Assembly (NCBI RefSeq): GCF_029193815.1
Contig: NZ_JARFVC010000007.1
Span: forward strand, 1 to 64,000
DNA: 64,000 bases
Direction of reading: 5' to 3'
Origin: Cytobacillus sp. S13-E01
GTDB taxonomy: Bacteria; Bacillota; Bacilli; Bacillales; Bacillaceae_L
Part shown: positions 1-8,622 of the stretch, one piece after another
Numbering within the stretch: position 1 is the stretch's first letter
Layout: each line of letters starts with the position of its first letter
Made by a program: the position numbers and the translations under genes
The notes under the pieces: model-generated
The model's database searches: none
Told to the model about the DNA's origin: nothing
What the model saw: only the letters and a program-made list of their open reading frames with translations

Positions 1-1122
1 GATTTCGGGCATCAGATTGCACTTTTGATTACCGTTTTTTACTTTTTTCGGGATTTCGGGCATCAGATTACTCATTTGATTACCGTTTTTTACTTTTTTC
101 GGGATTTCGGGCATCAGATTACTCATTTGATTACCGTTTTTTATTTTTTTCCCGATTTCGGGCATCAGATTGCACTTTTGATTACCGTTTTTTATTTTTT
201 TCCCGATTTCGGGCATCAGATTGCACTTTTGATTACCGTTTTTTACTTTTTTCGGGATTTCGGGCATCAGATTGCCCTTTTGATTACCGTTTTTTATTTT
301 TTTCGGGATTTCGGGCATCAGATTGCACTTTTGATTACCGTTTTTTATTTTTTCCCCGATTTCGGGCATCAGATTACTCATTTGATTACCGTTTTTTATT
401 TTTTCCCCGATTTCGGGCATCAGATTGCTCTTTTGTTTAACGTTTTTTATTTTTTCCCCGATTTCGTGCATCAGATTGCCCTTTTGATTACCGTTTTTTA
501 TTTTTTCCCCGATTTCGGGCATCAGATTGCACTTTTGATTACCGTTTTTTACTTTTTTCGGGATTTCGGGCATCAGATTACTCATTTGATTACCGTTTTT
601 TACTTTTTTCGGGATTTCGGGCATCAGATTACTCATTTGATTACCGTTTTTTATTTTTTTCCCGATTTCGGGCATCAGATTGCACTTTTGATTACCGTTT
701 TTTATTTTTTTCCCGATTTCGGGCATCAGATTGCACTTTTGATTACCGTTTTTTACTTTTTTCGGGATTTCGGGCATCAGATTGCCCTTTTGATTACCGT
801 TTTTTATTTTTTTCGGGATTTCGGGCATCAGATTGCACTTTTGATTACCGTTTTTTATTTTTTCCCCGATTTCGGGCATCAGATTACTCATTTGATTACC
901 GTTTTTTATTTTTTCCCCGATTTCGGGCATCAGATTGCTCTTTTGTTTAACGTTTTTTATTTTTTCCCCGATTTCGGGCATCAGATTGCCCTTTTGATTA
1001 CCGTTTTTTATTTTTTCCCCGATTTCGGGCATCAGATTGCACTTTTGATTACCGTTTTTTATTTTTTCCCCGATTTCGGGCATCAGATTGCTCTTTTGTT
1101 TAACGTTTTTTATTTTTTGCGG
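1..1122 (+). repeat. 51-bp tandem repeat array, 22 units visible
   Basis: Units start every 51 bases (1, 52, 103 ... 1072), each reading roughly gatttcgggcatcagatt followed by a T-rich half. Three sites vary between units: the CCC/GGG before the ATTTCGGG block, the attgcNctt versus attactcat block, and gattacc versus gtttaac. Units 1-10 (1-510) and 11-20 (511-1020) are identical base for base except position 467 (T) versus 977 (G), so a 510-bp block has been duplicated as a whole. The array continues past the left edge of the window. The unit length is divisible by three, so one frame stays open for almost 1.2 kb, but its only initiator is a TTG without a ribosome site, and I treat it as non-coding. 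No spacers separate the units. Confidence 0.97.
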
Positions 1123-1315
1123 AGTTATATTTTTGATACCCGACTCCATTTAGAGATCACTGATAGCAAGGCATCTTATTCCAAGATTTTTGTTCTTTTA
1201 TGCTGTTTTAAAGTCTAAAAGGATCAACATATAAAGTCTGATAGATAAGAAAAGCGCAGGGCGCCCGGAGCTAGACACTAAAACTATGTACAACTTTTAT
1301 ACCTTCTTATCTTTT
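1123..1315 (+). repeat. 3' flank of array plus short GCGC-core repeat copy
   Basis: The last array unit runs into a linker (1120-1246) and then the short form of the dispersed GCGC-core repeat (about 1247-1315): gaaaagcgcagggcgcccgg, then agctagacactaaaact, then a T-rich tail ending in cttatctttt. The same succession (one 51-bp-like unit, linker, core) occurs at 15133-15375, so linker and core belong to one composite repeat. Confidence 0.85.
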
Positions 1316-1357
1316 AAAAAACAAAGAGAAACAGGCGACACTCTTGGCATCACCTGC
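1316..1357 (-). terminator. terminator downstream of ackA
   Basis: On the minus strand caggtga (1356-1350) pairs with tcgcctg (1338-1332), including one G-T pair, and is followed by a T-rich run. It lies just after the ackA stop codon. Confidence 0.55.
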
Positions 1358-1373
1358 TTCCATTCATCAAATT

Positions 1374-2561
1374 CTATTGAGCCAATCTGACTACATCTCG
1401 TGCTATCATTACTTCTTCATTTGTTGGGATTACTATTACTTTGACTGGAGAATGTGGGTAGTTAATAAATGCTTCTTCTCCGCGCACTTTGTTTAACGCA
1501 GGGTCCCAGTATACTCCCATAAACTCTAATCCACGTAGGACGCGAGCACGAATAACATCACTATTTTCACCAATACCAGCAGTAAAAATAATCGCATCAA
1601 CACCATACATCCGTGCTGCATACGAACCGATGTATTTATGAATTCTACTTGCAAAAACTTCAAGTGCAAGTTCGGCACGTTCCACACCTTGTGCTGCTTG
1701 TTGCTCGATATCACGTAAATCACTTGAAAAACCTGTAATACCTAAAATACCACTTTTCTTGTTTAGAACATCTAATACTTCATCTGCAGTTTGGCTTGTT
1801 TTTTCCATGATGTACGGAATTAACGCTGGGTCAATGTTACCTGAACGAGTGCCCATCGCCACCCCTGCAAGTGGCGTGAAGCCCATAGATGTGTCAATGG
1901 ATTTTCCACCTTCAATTGCAGCAATACTCGCCCCATTTCCTAAATGACAAGATAAGAGCCGAAGCTGTTCAATTGGACGTCCGAGCAATTGGGCAGCACG
2001 TTCAGATACATATTTATGTGATGTACCATGGAAGCCATATTTACGAATACCGTACTTTTCATAATACTCATAAGGGAGTGAGTATAAGAAGGACTTCTCT
2101 GGCATTGTTTGATGGAACGCTGTATCAAAAACAGCAATAGCCGGTACATTGGGTAGTACTTCTTTAAACGCTTTTATACCCGTTATATTAGCTGGGTTAT
2201 GTAATGGTGCAAGTTCTGATAATTCCTCAATTTGCTCTAAAGCTTCGTCTGTAATTACTGCAGAATCACTAAATATTTCACCACCATGAACAACTCGGTG
2301 GCCAATTCCCTGAATCTCATCTAGGGACCTGATAATACCTAAATCAGTTAATTTTGAAAGCAATATTTTAACAGCAACTGCATGGTCTGGTATTTCAGTT
2401 GTCTCTGTTTGTTTTTCTCCATTTACTGTAATACTAAAAACTGCAGCTTCTAAGCCAATTCGTTCTACTAATCCTTTTGTTACAACTTCTTCACTTGGCA
2501 TTTCAAATAATTGAAATTTCAAGGAAGAACTTCCTGCATTTATGGCAATTATTTTAGACAT
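1374..2561 (-). CDS. ackA: acetate kinase
   Basis: Cytoplasmic enzyme that interconverts acetyl phosphate plus ADP and acetate plus ATP, the last step of overflow acetate formation. At 395 residues it has normal length. Visible signatures are NAGSSS at 8-13, GHRVVHGGE at 87-95 (substrate arginine R89), FDTAFH at 145-150 (catalytic D146), HLGNGAS at 206-212, GTRSGNID around 237-244 (R239) and FTAGIGENS near the C-terminus. The ATG follows aaaaggagccgattacata, a clear ribosome site. It lies downstream of ytxK as in B. subtilis, and the acetate-scavenging acsA/acu genes are 29 kb away. I found no convincing CcpA operator in its upstream gap, although the B. subtilis gene is CcpA-activated. Confidence 0.97.
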   Translation of the reverse strand: MSKIIAINAGSSSLKFQLFEMPSEEVVTKGLVERIGLEAAVFSITVNGEKQTETTEIPDHAVAVKILLSKLTDLGIIRSLDEIQGIGHRVVHGGEIFSDSAVITDEALEQIEELSELAPLHNPANITGIKAFKEVLPNVPAIAVFDTAFHQTMPEKSFLYSLPYEYYEKYGIRKYGFHGTSHKYVSERAAQLLGRPIEQLRLLSCHLGNGASIAAIEGGKSIDTSMGFTPLAGVAMGTRSGNIDPALIPYIMEKTSQTADEVLDVLNKKSGILGITGFSSDLRDIEQQAAQGVERAELALEVFASRIHKYIGSYAARMYGVDAIIFTAGIGENSDVIRARVLRGLEFMGVYWDPALNKVRGEEAFINYPHSPVKVIVIPTNEEVMIARDVVRLAQ

Positions 2562-2730
2562 TATGTAATCGGCTCCTTTTTATCGTAGGTTTAAATCTGA
2601 CTATGTATCATGCCCTTACAATATTCTATGCAAAAGGACACATTTTCAATCTAACCCCTCTCATTTAAACACTGAGATTCCTACATTTCAAGAGCCTTTC
2701 TAAATTGGTAACGACTTCGTCTTAAATTCA

Positions 2731-3738
2731 TTAAATTCTGACACTCTTTTGACCATTTTTTTCAGCTTTAAACCATGCATCAATTTGGTCTATTATGTTT
2801 TTCATTGCTTCCTTGTTAGAAAACTTAGGTAGATTAACGAGTATAGCCTGATTAGGAGCAACCACCTGCTCTCCTTTTTTCTGCAGGATAAAGATACTTT
2901 TTGCAGCTTTCTCATTTGCAAACAATGATAGAGGTAATTGAATCAATCCTTGAATAAACGCCCTTTCTTTAATGAATTGATTAAGCTTTGGTGCTTGCTC
3001 ACTGCTAAAAAGTGAATTGGGAATTAAAAATAGGAGATAACCACCTTCCTTAGTATGATTCATACTTTGCTCGATAAATAAATGATGGGCATAAGAATGT
3101 CCTGACTCAGAACGTAAATCGAATTTTTCAGCGCCGCTATCATTTGGATAATAGCCAACTGGTAAATCACTTAATACTAAGTCAACAGGATCAACATACA
3201 ACTGCTCTAAACTATCTTGATTAAATAATTGAATGGAATGTCTTTGGAGATTGGCACTTACATAGGCAAGCTTAAGTAAAAGGTCATCAATATCCACACC
3301 AAAGCTCGTTATTTCCTTGCTGTTATTTTGATTTAATACAGTTGTTAATAGATTCCCAGAACCTATTGCGGGATCAAGTACCGAAATATTCCTCTCATGC
3401 CTAGTTAGCTTTGTCACAAGATAACTAATAAATAAGCCGACAGCATCTGGTGTCATCTGATGATTCGGTTGGGCACTGTTTTTCATTCCTTTTAAGATGA
3501 CTAACTGAAAAGCTTTGCGTATTTCTTCATTTACAAATCGATCAAGTTGTATTTCTTTGTATTCTTTTTCTAGTCGTCTTGAACTTAGTTCAGATAATTC
3601 CGATTGAAGGATTTTACCCTGAAATAAATTTTCACCGGTTTTTGCAGCTGCCTCCAAATATGTACAAGATAATTCCTCTTGTAAAATTTCTGCTGTCTTA
3701 TTAAGAACTGTAAATAATTGTTCGACCGTGGAATGCAT
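2731..3738 (-). CDS. ytxK: YtxK, class I SAM-dependent methyltransferase of N6-DNA-methylase type
   Basis: A 335-residue protein with an N-terminal helical region (1-90) and a Rossmann methyltransferase fold. Motif I, VLDPAIGSGNLL, is at 120-131, an acidic loop GVDIDD at 147-152 follows, and the catalytic-loop position reads SDLPVGYY at 190-197 in place of the canonical NPPY of adenine-N6 methylases. Relatives sit beside ackA or tpx throughout Bacillus; the substrate is not known to me. The altered NPPY loop makes DNA adenine methylation uncertain. The ATG follows a strong aagaggaggaag site. There is no neighbouring restriction enzyme, so it does not look like part of a restriction-modification pair. 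Confidence 0.85.
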   Translation of the reverse strand: MHSTVEQLFTVLNKTAEILQEELSCTYLEAAAKTGENLFQGKILQSELSELSSRRLEKEYKEIQLDRFVNEEIRKAFQLVILKGMKNSAQPNHQMTPDAVGLFISYLVTKLTRHERNISVLDPAIGSGNLLTTVLNQNNSKEITSFGVDIDDLLLKLAYVSANLQRHSIQLFNQDSLEQLYVDPVDLVLSDLPVGYYPNDSGAEKFDLRSESGHSYAHHLFIEQSMNHTKEGGYLLFLIPNSLFSSEQAPKLNQFIKERAFIQGLIQLPLSLFANEKAAKSIFILQKKGEQVVAPNQAILVNLPKFSNKEAMKNIIDQIDAWFKAEKNGQKSVRI

Positions 3739-3811
3739 TTTTCTTCCTCCTCTTAAACAAGTACTTTATATTTTAGAAGAAACAAATGATTTTAGGCAAG
3801 TGTATAAGTAA

Positions 3812-3882
3812 AGTGCAGGGCTCACAGTTCCATGAGCAAAACATTTAAACTAGGGTCATAACACCTATACATTCTTACCTAT
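3812..3882 (+). repeat. possible degenerate copy of the short GCGC-core repeat
   Basis: The stretch reads aagtgcagggct, later aaactaggg, then cctatacattcttacct, matching in order the landmarks gcgcagggc, aaactaggt and ttatactttcttacctt of the dispersed repeat. The middle is not alignable by eye, so this may be an eroded copy or chance. Confidence 0.3.
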
Positions 3883-3886
3883 TAAT

Positions 3887-3913
3887 AGAAAAAGACCCCG
3901 TAAATCGAGGTCC
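3887..3913 (-). terminator. terminator downstream of tpx
   Basis: On the minus strand gacctcg (3912-3906) pairs with cggggtc (3900-3894), followed by tttttct. Confidence 0.7.
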
Positions 3914-3965
3914 TAACTGTTTCTTCAATTAATGTGGTGTCATATTACACCACCACTTTCAGCTT

Positions 3966-4466
3966 TTACTTCGCTGCTTTTGCAGCTTCGATAGCAGCTT
4001 CGTAGTTAGGGTGATTTGTTGCTTCACTTACATATTCAACATACGTTACTTTGTCATTGCTATCGACAACAAACACTGCACGTGCTAATAAACGTAATTC
4101 CTTAATATGTACACCATATGCTTCACCAAAAGAAAGATCACGGTGATCAGATAAAGTTTGTACATTTTCAATACCATTTGCTCCGCACCAACGCTTTTGA
4201 GCGAAAGGTAGATCCACACTAACTGTTAAGATTTTTACATTATCTAGGTTTGCAGCTTCTTCATTGAAACGACGAGTTTGTGCATCACAAACTCCAGTGT
4301 CAACAGAAGGTACAACGCTAATCAAACGTACAGATCCCTTAGAGTCAGTTAAAGTAACTGGTGACATATCATTTGCTAAAACAGTAAATTCTGGTGCTGT
4401 ATCTCCTACATTTACTTCCGTGCCAAGTAATGTTACGGGATTATTCTTAAATGTAATGTTTGCCAT
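3966..4466 (-). CDS. tpx: thiol peroxidase (Tpx, atypical 2-Cys peroxiredoxin)
   Basis: Reduces hydrogen peroxide and alkyl hydroperoxides using thioredoxin in the cytoplasm. It is 166 residues, the usual Tpx length. The peroxidatic centre PSVDTGVC ends at C60, with the supporting threonine T57; the resolving cysteine is C94 in RWCGANGI, the Tpx spacing. The start codon follows ttaggaggaatacag. It has its own terminator and lies between ytfJ and ytxK, as in B. subtilis. Thioredoxin-like YtpP and YtxJ are encoded elsewhere in the window, but no direct link is visible. Confidence 0.96.
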   Translation of the reverse strand: MANITFKNNPVTLLGTEVNVGDTAPEFTVLANDMSPVTLTDSKGSVRLISVVPSVDTGVCDAQTRRFNEEAANLDNVKILTVSVDLPFAQKRWCGANGIENVQTLSDHRDLSFGEAYGVHIKELRLLARAVFVVDSNDKVTYVEYVSEATNHPNYEAAIEAAKAAK

Positions 4467-4573
4467 CTGTATTCCTCCTAATTAATTATATATGTACAGT
4501 GTAAATCATAGCCCTCTCAATGGCTGATTGCAATTATTTCGTTTCGAATTCTAAAAATTTAAATCACATTTCC

Positions 4574-4608
4574 ATAAAATAAGTTAACTGCCACCATGAC
4601 AGTTAACC
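4574..4608 (-). terminator. terminator downstream of ytfJ
   Basis: On the minus strand gttaactg (4607-4600) and cagttaac (4590-4583) form a stem, followed by ttattttatg. Confidence 0.65.
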
Positions 4609-4614
4609 AATTTA

Positions 4615-5082
4615 TTAAATATCAAAGTCTTGTTTTGATTGCTGTTGTTGGCTACCACCCTGATTATTATTATCTTGACCTTGATCATTCTTCTTAAACA
4701 TTTGCTGGATCTTTTCTACTGCCTGTGGTGCTAGTTCAAGGATCTTTTCATATAAATGTGTGCTTTCATCTAGATGAAGTAATTTAACACCTGAGGAGTT
4801 TACTATTAAAAATGCAATTGGTGTGATTGACACACCGCCACCACTACCACCACCAAATGGAAGTTTAGAGCTCCCTCCTTGCTGATCTCCTTTACCTTCT
4901 TGACTTTGTGCCTGAAACTCACTGCCCCCTGCAGCAAAACCAAAGCCTACTTTTGAAACTGTGAGTATAACACTGCCATCAGGTGTTTCGACTGGATCAC
5001 CAATTATTGTGTTTACGTCTATCATCTGTTTTAAATTTTCCATTGCAGTTGTCATTAAACCTTGAATGGGATGCTCAGACAT
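4615..5082 (-). CDS. ytfJ: YtfJ/GerW family sporulation protein
   Basis: A 155-residue protein of the GerW (YtfJ) family, needed in B. subtilis for normal spore germination. The conserved core runs from TVSKVGFGFAAGG (about 62-74) to the glycine-rich GGGSGGGVSITPIAFLIV (about 98-115). A Gln/Asn-rich tail (about 138-152) is poorly conserved in this family. The ATG follows ggtaggaggaatacaac. It lies 18 bases after ytfI on the same strand, so the two are probably co-transcribed. The molecular activity is unknown. Confidence 0.9.
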   Translation of the reverse strand: MSEHPIQGLMTTAMENLKQMIDVNTIIGDPVETPDGSVILTVSKVGFGFAAGGSEFQAQSQEGKGDQQGGSSKLPFGGGSGGGVSITPIAFLIVNSSGVKLLHLDESTHLYEKILELAPQAVEKIQQMFKKNDQGQDNNNQGGSQQQQSKQDFDI

Positions 5083-5100
5083 GTTGTATTCCTCCTACCA

Positions 5101-5823
5101 TTATATTGATTTTTCATTATTTCCCGAAAGCATAGACAGAGGGCGTTTTTTAAAGTTTGGTAACCCGCCTCTCCAATATTTAATCAGTCTAATTCCTACT
5201 AACATAGCATGCCCTATTCGAAAGTGAAAAATACATGATAACTTCGTTTGCGAAATAGGAATTTGAAACGATGGTGTTATAGATGTAACAGGCTGAGTCA
5301 TTAACTTCATATAGTTGCTTAAAATCCCTAGTAGTGTTCCTTTTATTGACCAGCCTAATCCAGCTAAAACCCCAGTTTGGGCAGCATCACCAATCCCTAA
5401 TGTAGTATGCCATTCAAATTTTGTAATTGAAATCTTATTAAAAAATTTCCTAATAATAGTATGTAGATTAATAACATGTTTAAGAATTTCGGTGGTATCA
5501 CGCATGCTTAATAAAATATCCATAGGAGAAAACTTTTGCTTCTTCTTTTTGCCCAAATCTTTTTGACCAGCTATTTCTTCATGTTTAACAACAATACCTG
5601 GGGTTTCTTTATCGACCTTAATTAAAGGGACCTTAATTGTATAACGAATTAAGCCAAACCAAGCTGTAAGTTTAATTCTTATATTGTCATCATCACCAGT
5701 ATGGTATAAATCAACGTTCACACTTAGTTTTGTAATTGTAATAATAAATAATAATAAAAAAATTCCAAGGATAATAAAAAACCAAAGCAACTTAATCCAC
5801 CCCCCATCTCTTTCGTCTTTCAT
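5101..5823 (-). CDS. ytfI: YtfI, DUF2953 membrane-anchored protein
   Basis: About 240 residues. One strong hydrophobic segment near the N-terminus (about 9-30) is followed by a soluble, basic-rich region, typical of the DUF2953 family found next to ytfJ in sporeformers; no function is established to my knowledge. I chose the ATG at 5823, preceded by aagtaggtgat, over the GTG two codons upstream, which lacks its own ribosome site. Coupling with ytfJ (18-bp gap) suggests a sporulation role, which is inference only. A hairpin separates it from yteJ. Confidence 0.8.
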   Translation of the reverse strand: MKDERDGGWIKLLWFFIILGIFLLLFIITITKLSVNVDLYHTGDDDNIRIKLTAWFGLIRYTIKVPLIKVDKETPGIVVKHEEIAGQKDLGKKKKQKFSPMDILLSMRDTTEILKHVINLHTIIRKFFNKISITKFEWHTTLGIGDAAQTGVLAGLGWSIKGTLLGILSNYMKLMTQPVTSITPSFQIPISQTKLSCIFHFRIGHAMLVGIRLIKYWRGGLPNFKKRPLSMLSGNNEKSI

Positions 5824-5840
5824 TATCACCTACTTAAAAA

Positions 5841-5870
5841 TAAAATAAACCTACTGTTTACCAGTAGGTT
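5841..5870 (-). terminator. hairpin between yteJ and ytfI
   Basis: Aacctactg (minus 5870-5862) pairs with cagtaggtt (5856-5848), followed by tattttattt, a good intrinsic terminator for the sppA-yteJ unit. Confidence 0.75.
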
Positions 5871-5877
5871 TAAGCAC

Positions 5878-6369
5878 TTATCTTTCATGTACAACTGTCG
5901 TGTCTGCAAAAATATCATGAAGACCTTGTTTTTTAGGAAAAAATGCTACGAGAACAAAGCCTATAAACAAAAATTTCGAAATGAATTTACCGATAAGCTC
6001 TCTAAAAATAACTGTAGACCATGTTAAGTGTTTATTACTAATTTCGATAACTTTTAATCCAAATATCATTTTTCCGAGTGTTTGTTTAAAGAACTTTGTC
6101 ATCAACACAAAATATAGGTAGAACGTAAATGCGGTGGCTATCGAACTCACAGCAAACATACTAGAATCTGATAAAGGGATATCTAAAAAACGGAGAATAG
6201 GGTTTATTAGAATTCGATTGATACTTCCAATTACGATTAAATCAGCAAGATATGCCCAAAAACGCATCCAAAACCCTGCATAGTGAAGCTCCTTTACTTT
6301 TCGTTCATCTTGTTTATGTTCATGTACTAACGTCCCTTGATTTTGACCATCTTCAATTATATAATCCAT
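5878..6369 (-). CDS. yteJ: YteJ, RDD-family membrane protein
   Basis: A 163-residue protein with a polar N-terminus (1-30) and an RDD domain: hydrophobic spans at about 31-57, 70-95 and 127-145, with GFWMRFWAYLADLIVIG at 32-48 giving the Arg and Asp that name the family, and TLGKMIFGLKV in the middle. It starts 10 bases after sppA and is surely co-transcribed with it. In B. subtilis YteJ inhibits SppA and both resist lantibiotics; the gene pair here suggests the same partnership. The ATG follows agggggaatgat. Confidence 0.88.
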   Translation of the reverse strand: MDYIIEDGQNQGTLVHEHKQDERKVKELHYAGFWMRFWAYLADLIVIGSINRILINPILRFLDIPLSDSSMFAVSSIATAFTFYLYFVLMTKFFKQTLGKMIFGLKVIEISNKHLTWSTVIFRELIGKFISKFLFIGFVLVAFFPKKQGLHDIFADTTVVHER

Positions 6370-6379
6370 ATCATTCCCC

Positions 6380-7390
6380 CTATTCTGCGTACAGGTACAT
6401 GAGTCGTGGTGAGTTTGGTTGTGATAATAATTTCATGAGCCCTGTCATTTCAAGATCATCACTAAAAACTTTTCTAGCACCCATTGAGAAAATAGAACCA
6501 AGTCCATAATTGCTTTCATATTCGACAACCTTTATATTTCCTAAGCTATGATCTTGTTTCATTGCTTCTATAACATCCTCAAAATATCCAAGTTCATCAA
6601 CAAGGTCTAGTTCCTTTGCCTGTCTTCCGTCATAAATTCGACCATCCGCAATTTTTTTGACCTGTGACTCTGATAGCTCCCGCCCTTTTGAGATAACGTC
6701 AACAAATCCGGCATACGCATTGTTAACTAAGGTCTGGAGTATTTCTCTCTCCTCTTCAGTCATGTCACGTGTTGGTGACATAATGTCCTTATATGGCCCA
6801 CTTTTAATTGTCTGAAATTCTACTCCATACTTCTCAGCTAGACCACCATAGTTTATTCCCTGCATAATTACCCCTAATGAGCCAGTTAATGTATCTGGAA
6901 CAGCATATATTTTATCTGCAGGGGCCGCAATGTAATACCCTCCAGAAGCAGCCATTGTTCCCATTGAAACATACACTGGCTTATTTGTTTTTTCTTGAAA
7001 TTCAACGATTCTGTCATGAATTTCAGCGCTTTCTACTACTCCTCCACCCGGAGAATTTACCCGTAGGATGATCCCTTTTACTGAGCTATCATCGGTTGCA
7101 TTGTCAAGCATTTTTAGGAAGGTCCGATGATTATAGCCAGAACCTTCAAATAATGACGGAACATCCTGTCCAGAGTCTTCGATAACACCATTTACATTTA
7201 ATACCAAAATTTTATTGGTTCCACTTCCCTCAACTAATACATTTTCTAAAAATTCTTCTTCATTGGCTAAGAGATTTTCAGACCAGCTACCAAAATCACT
7301 AAAAGCCACTGCAGTTGTAAAATTAATTACGACTGAAAAGAAGAATAACGTTGCTGCAATAGCTAGAGCTGCCCATCGTTTTCCGTTCAT
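6380..7390 (-). CDS. sppA: signal peptide peptidase SppA
   Basis: Membrane-anchored serine protease (family S49) that degrades cleaved signal peptides in the membrane and has been linked to resistance against cell-wall-active peptides. It is 336 residues, the short Gram-positive form with one N-terminal transmembrane segment (about 8-29). The catalytic serine is S149 in MAASGGYY and the general base is K201 in GPYKDIMS, matching the Ser/Lys dyad of the B. subtilis enzyme. RVNSPGGG at 110-117 forms the oxyanion region. The ATG is preceded by ggtaaggaggactaatt. It is first gene of a two-gene unit with yteJ. Confidence 0.95.
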   Translation of the reverse strand: MNGKRWAALAIAATLFFFSVVINFTTAVAFSDFGSWSENLLANEEEFLENVLVEGSGTNKILVLNVNGVIEDSGQDVPSLFEGSGYNHRTFLKMLDNATDDSSVKGIILRVNSPGGGVVESAEIHDRIVEFQEKTNKPVYVSMGTMAASGGYYIAAPADKIYAVPDTLTGSLGVIMQGINYGGLAEKYGVEFQTIKSGPYKDIMSPTRDMTEEEREILQTLVNNAYAGFVDVISKGRELSESQVKKIADGRIYDGRQAKELDLVDELGYFEDVIEAMKQDHSLGNIKVVEYESNYGLGSIFSMGARKVFSDDLEMTGLMKLLSQPNSPRLMYLYAE

Positions 7391-7516
7391 AATTAGTCCT
7401 CCTTACCAAAATGTTCATAAATAAATTACGAATAAGATACTAAATAGTTTCATTAAAATGGTAAACTATATTCGTATAAACCCAAGTTGCCTATCACCAT
7501 CCATTTAACGACAACT

Positions 7517-7600
7517 TTATCCCGCATTACTGAGGCTGTAAAACCCCCACTTTTAACACTTAGAAAATTCGCAGAGTATAGCGGGGGATGAATGACACCC
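7517..7600 (+). repeat. CCCGCATTA repeat family, copy 1
   Basis: The sppA-nadK gap (7391-7730) holds a copy of a dispersed sequence beginning ttatcccgcatta, with the landmarks gcagtaa-like, cccccactt, aacacttagaaaa and gcgggggatgaat. The same order is seen on the minus strand at about 43110-43240 and at the right window edge (63967-64000). I do not recognise a published name. The rest of the gap shows only the nadK ribosome site. Confidence 0.6.
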
Positions 7601-7730
7601 CCCCTAAAGGGAAGCTTCCTTTATATACTAGCTTACTTTTTACATTATTATCAATTATATCTCATTAAATCTTTTTTCGTTTTTTGAACATGATAGAAAG
7701 TGACAATTAAATTAAAGGAGAAATTAAACG

Positions 7731-8531
7731 ATGCCAACTCGCCGTAATCTGTACCTTTTTTACAAAAAAGACCCTGAAATCACACATCAACTTAAACCAC
7801 TTTTCGATTTAGCAGAAAAATATAATTTCAACATCGTTTCAGATCATGCAAAAGCCAACATTATTGTAAGTATAGGTGGGGATGGAGCTTTTCTACAGGC
7901 TGTTCGTAAAACAAACTTCCGCGAAGACTGTTTATATGCTGGTATTTCCACAACAGGTTCATTAAGTTTGTATTGCGATTTTCACCTTGATGAAACTGAG
8001 AAAATGATTGAAGCCATGCAATATGAACAAATTGAAGTACGTAGATATCCAACAATCGAAGTCAAGGTCGATGATACGACATCCTTCTATTGCTTAAACG
8101 AATGTTCGATCAGGTCGCCCATTATAAAGACCTTTGTTTTGGATGTCTACATAGACAATTTACATTTCGAAACATTTCGGGGTGATGGTATGTTAGTTGC
8201 GACACCCACTGGAAGCACAGGATATAACAAATCTGTAAATGGTGCTGTTGTTGATCCAATGCTTCCTTGCCTTCAGGTAAGCGAACTAGCTTCACTAAAC
8301 ACAAATCGCTACCGTACACTAGGATCGTCATTTATCTTAAGTGGCGCAAGAAAACTTACACTGAAAATAGTTCAAGACGGTAATGACTATCCTATCATCG
8401 GTATGGATAATGAAGCTGTAAGTATTCGTCATGTTGATAGCATCGATATTAGCTTGACTGATAAAAAAATTAAGACGGTTAAGTTAAAGGATAATTCCTT
8501 CTGGGAAAAAGTAAAACGAACGTTTCTATAA
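7731..8531 (+). CDS. ytdI: NAD kinase (PpnKB/YtdI type)
   Basis: Phosphorylates NAD to NADP in the cytoplasm. A 266-residue protein of the NAD/diacylglycerol kinase fold: the nucleotide motif VSIGGDGAFL is at about 46-55, NECSIRS at about 123-129, and the glycine-rich DGMLVATPTGSTGYN at about 153-167. Bacillus carries two NAD kinases; the neighbourhood (sppA, ytcJ/ytcI) marks this as the second, YtdI-type paralogue, not the one near the relA-type locus. The ATG follows taaaggagaaattaaacg. It is the only plus-strand gene in the first 15 kb. Confidence 0.93.
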   Translation: MPTRRNLYLFYKKDPEITHQLKPLFDLAEKYNFNIVSDHAKANIIVSIGGDGAFLQAVRKTNFREDCLYAGISTTGSLSLYCDFHLDETEKMIEAMQYEQIEVRRYPTIEVKVDDTTSFYCLNECSIRSPIIKTFVLDVYIDNLHFETFRGDGMLVATPTGSTGYNKSVNGAVVDPMLPCLQVSELASLNTNRYRTLGSSFILSGARKLTLKIVQDGNDYPIIGMDNEAVSIRHVDSIDISLTDKKIKTVKLKDNSFWEKVKRTFL

Positions 8532-8582
8532 CTATGAAAGTGAAACTCCTCATTAACTGGATGAAAGGTAAACTTCTTTTTT

Positions 8583-8622
8583 GAAAAAAGCATGGAAGCT
8601 ATGCCTCTACCGTGCTTTTTTC
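8583..8622. terminator. bidirectional hairpin between nadK and ytcJ
   Basis: Aaaaaagcatgg (8584-8595) pairs with ccgtgctttttt (8610-8621), allowing one G-T pair. It overlaps the last codons of the minus-strand amidohydrolase gene, and serves both converging transcripts. Confidence 0.7.

Noticed and set aside
1-1122. CRISPR array
   Set aside because: Units are contiguous with no variable spacers, and no cas gene is nearby.
25-1218. 397-codon open frame across the 51-bp array, encoding 17-residue hydrophobic repeats
   Set aside because: It stays open only because 51 is divisible by three; the initiator is a TTG with no ribosome site, and the frame ends in the repeat's linker. Low chance of being a gene.
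2562-2730. CcpA operator upstream of ackA
   Set aside because: No sequence in the gap has the required CG centre with matching flanks.
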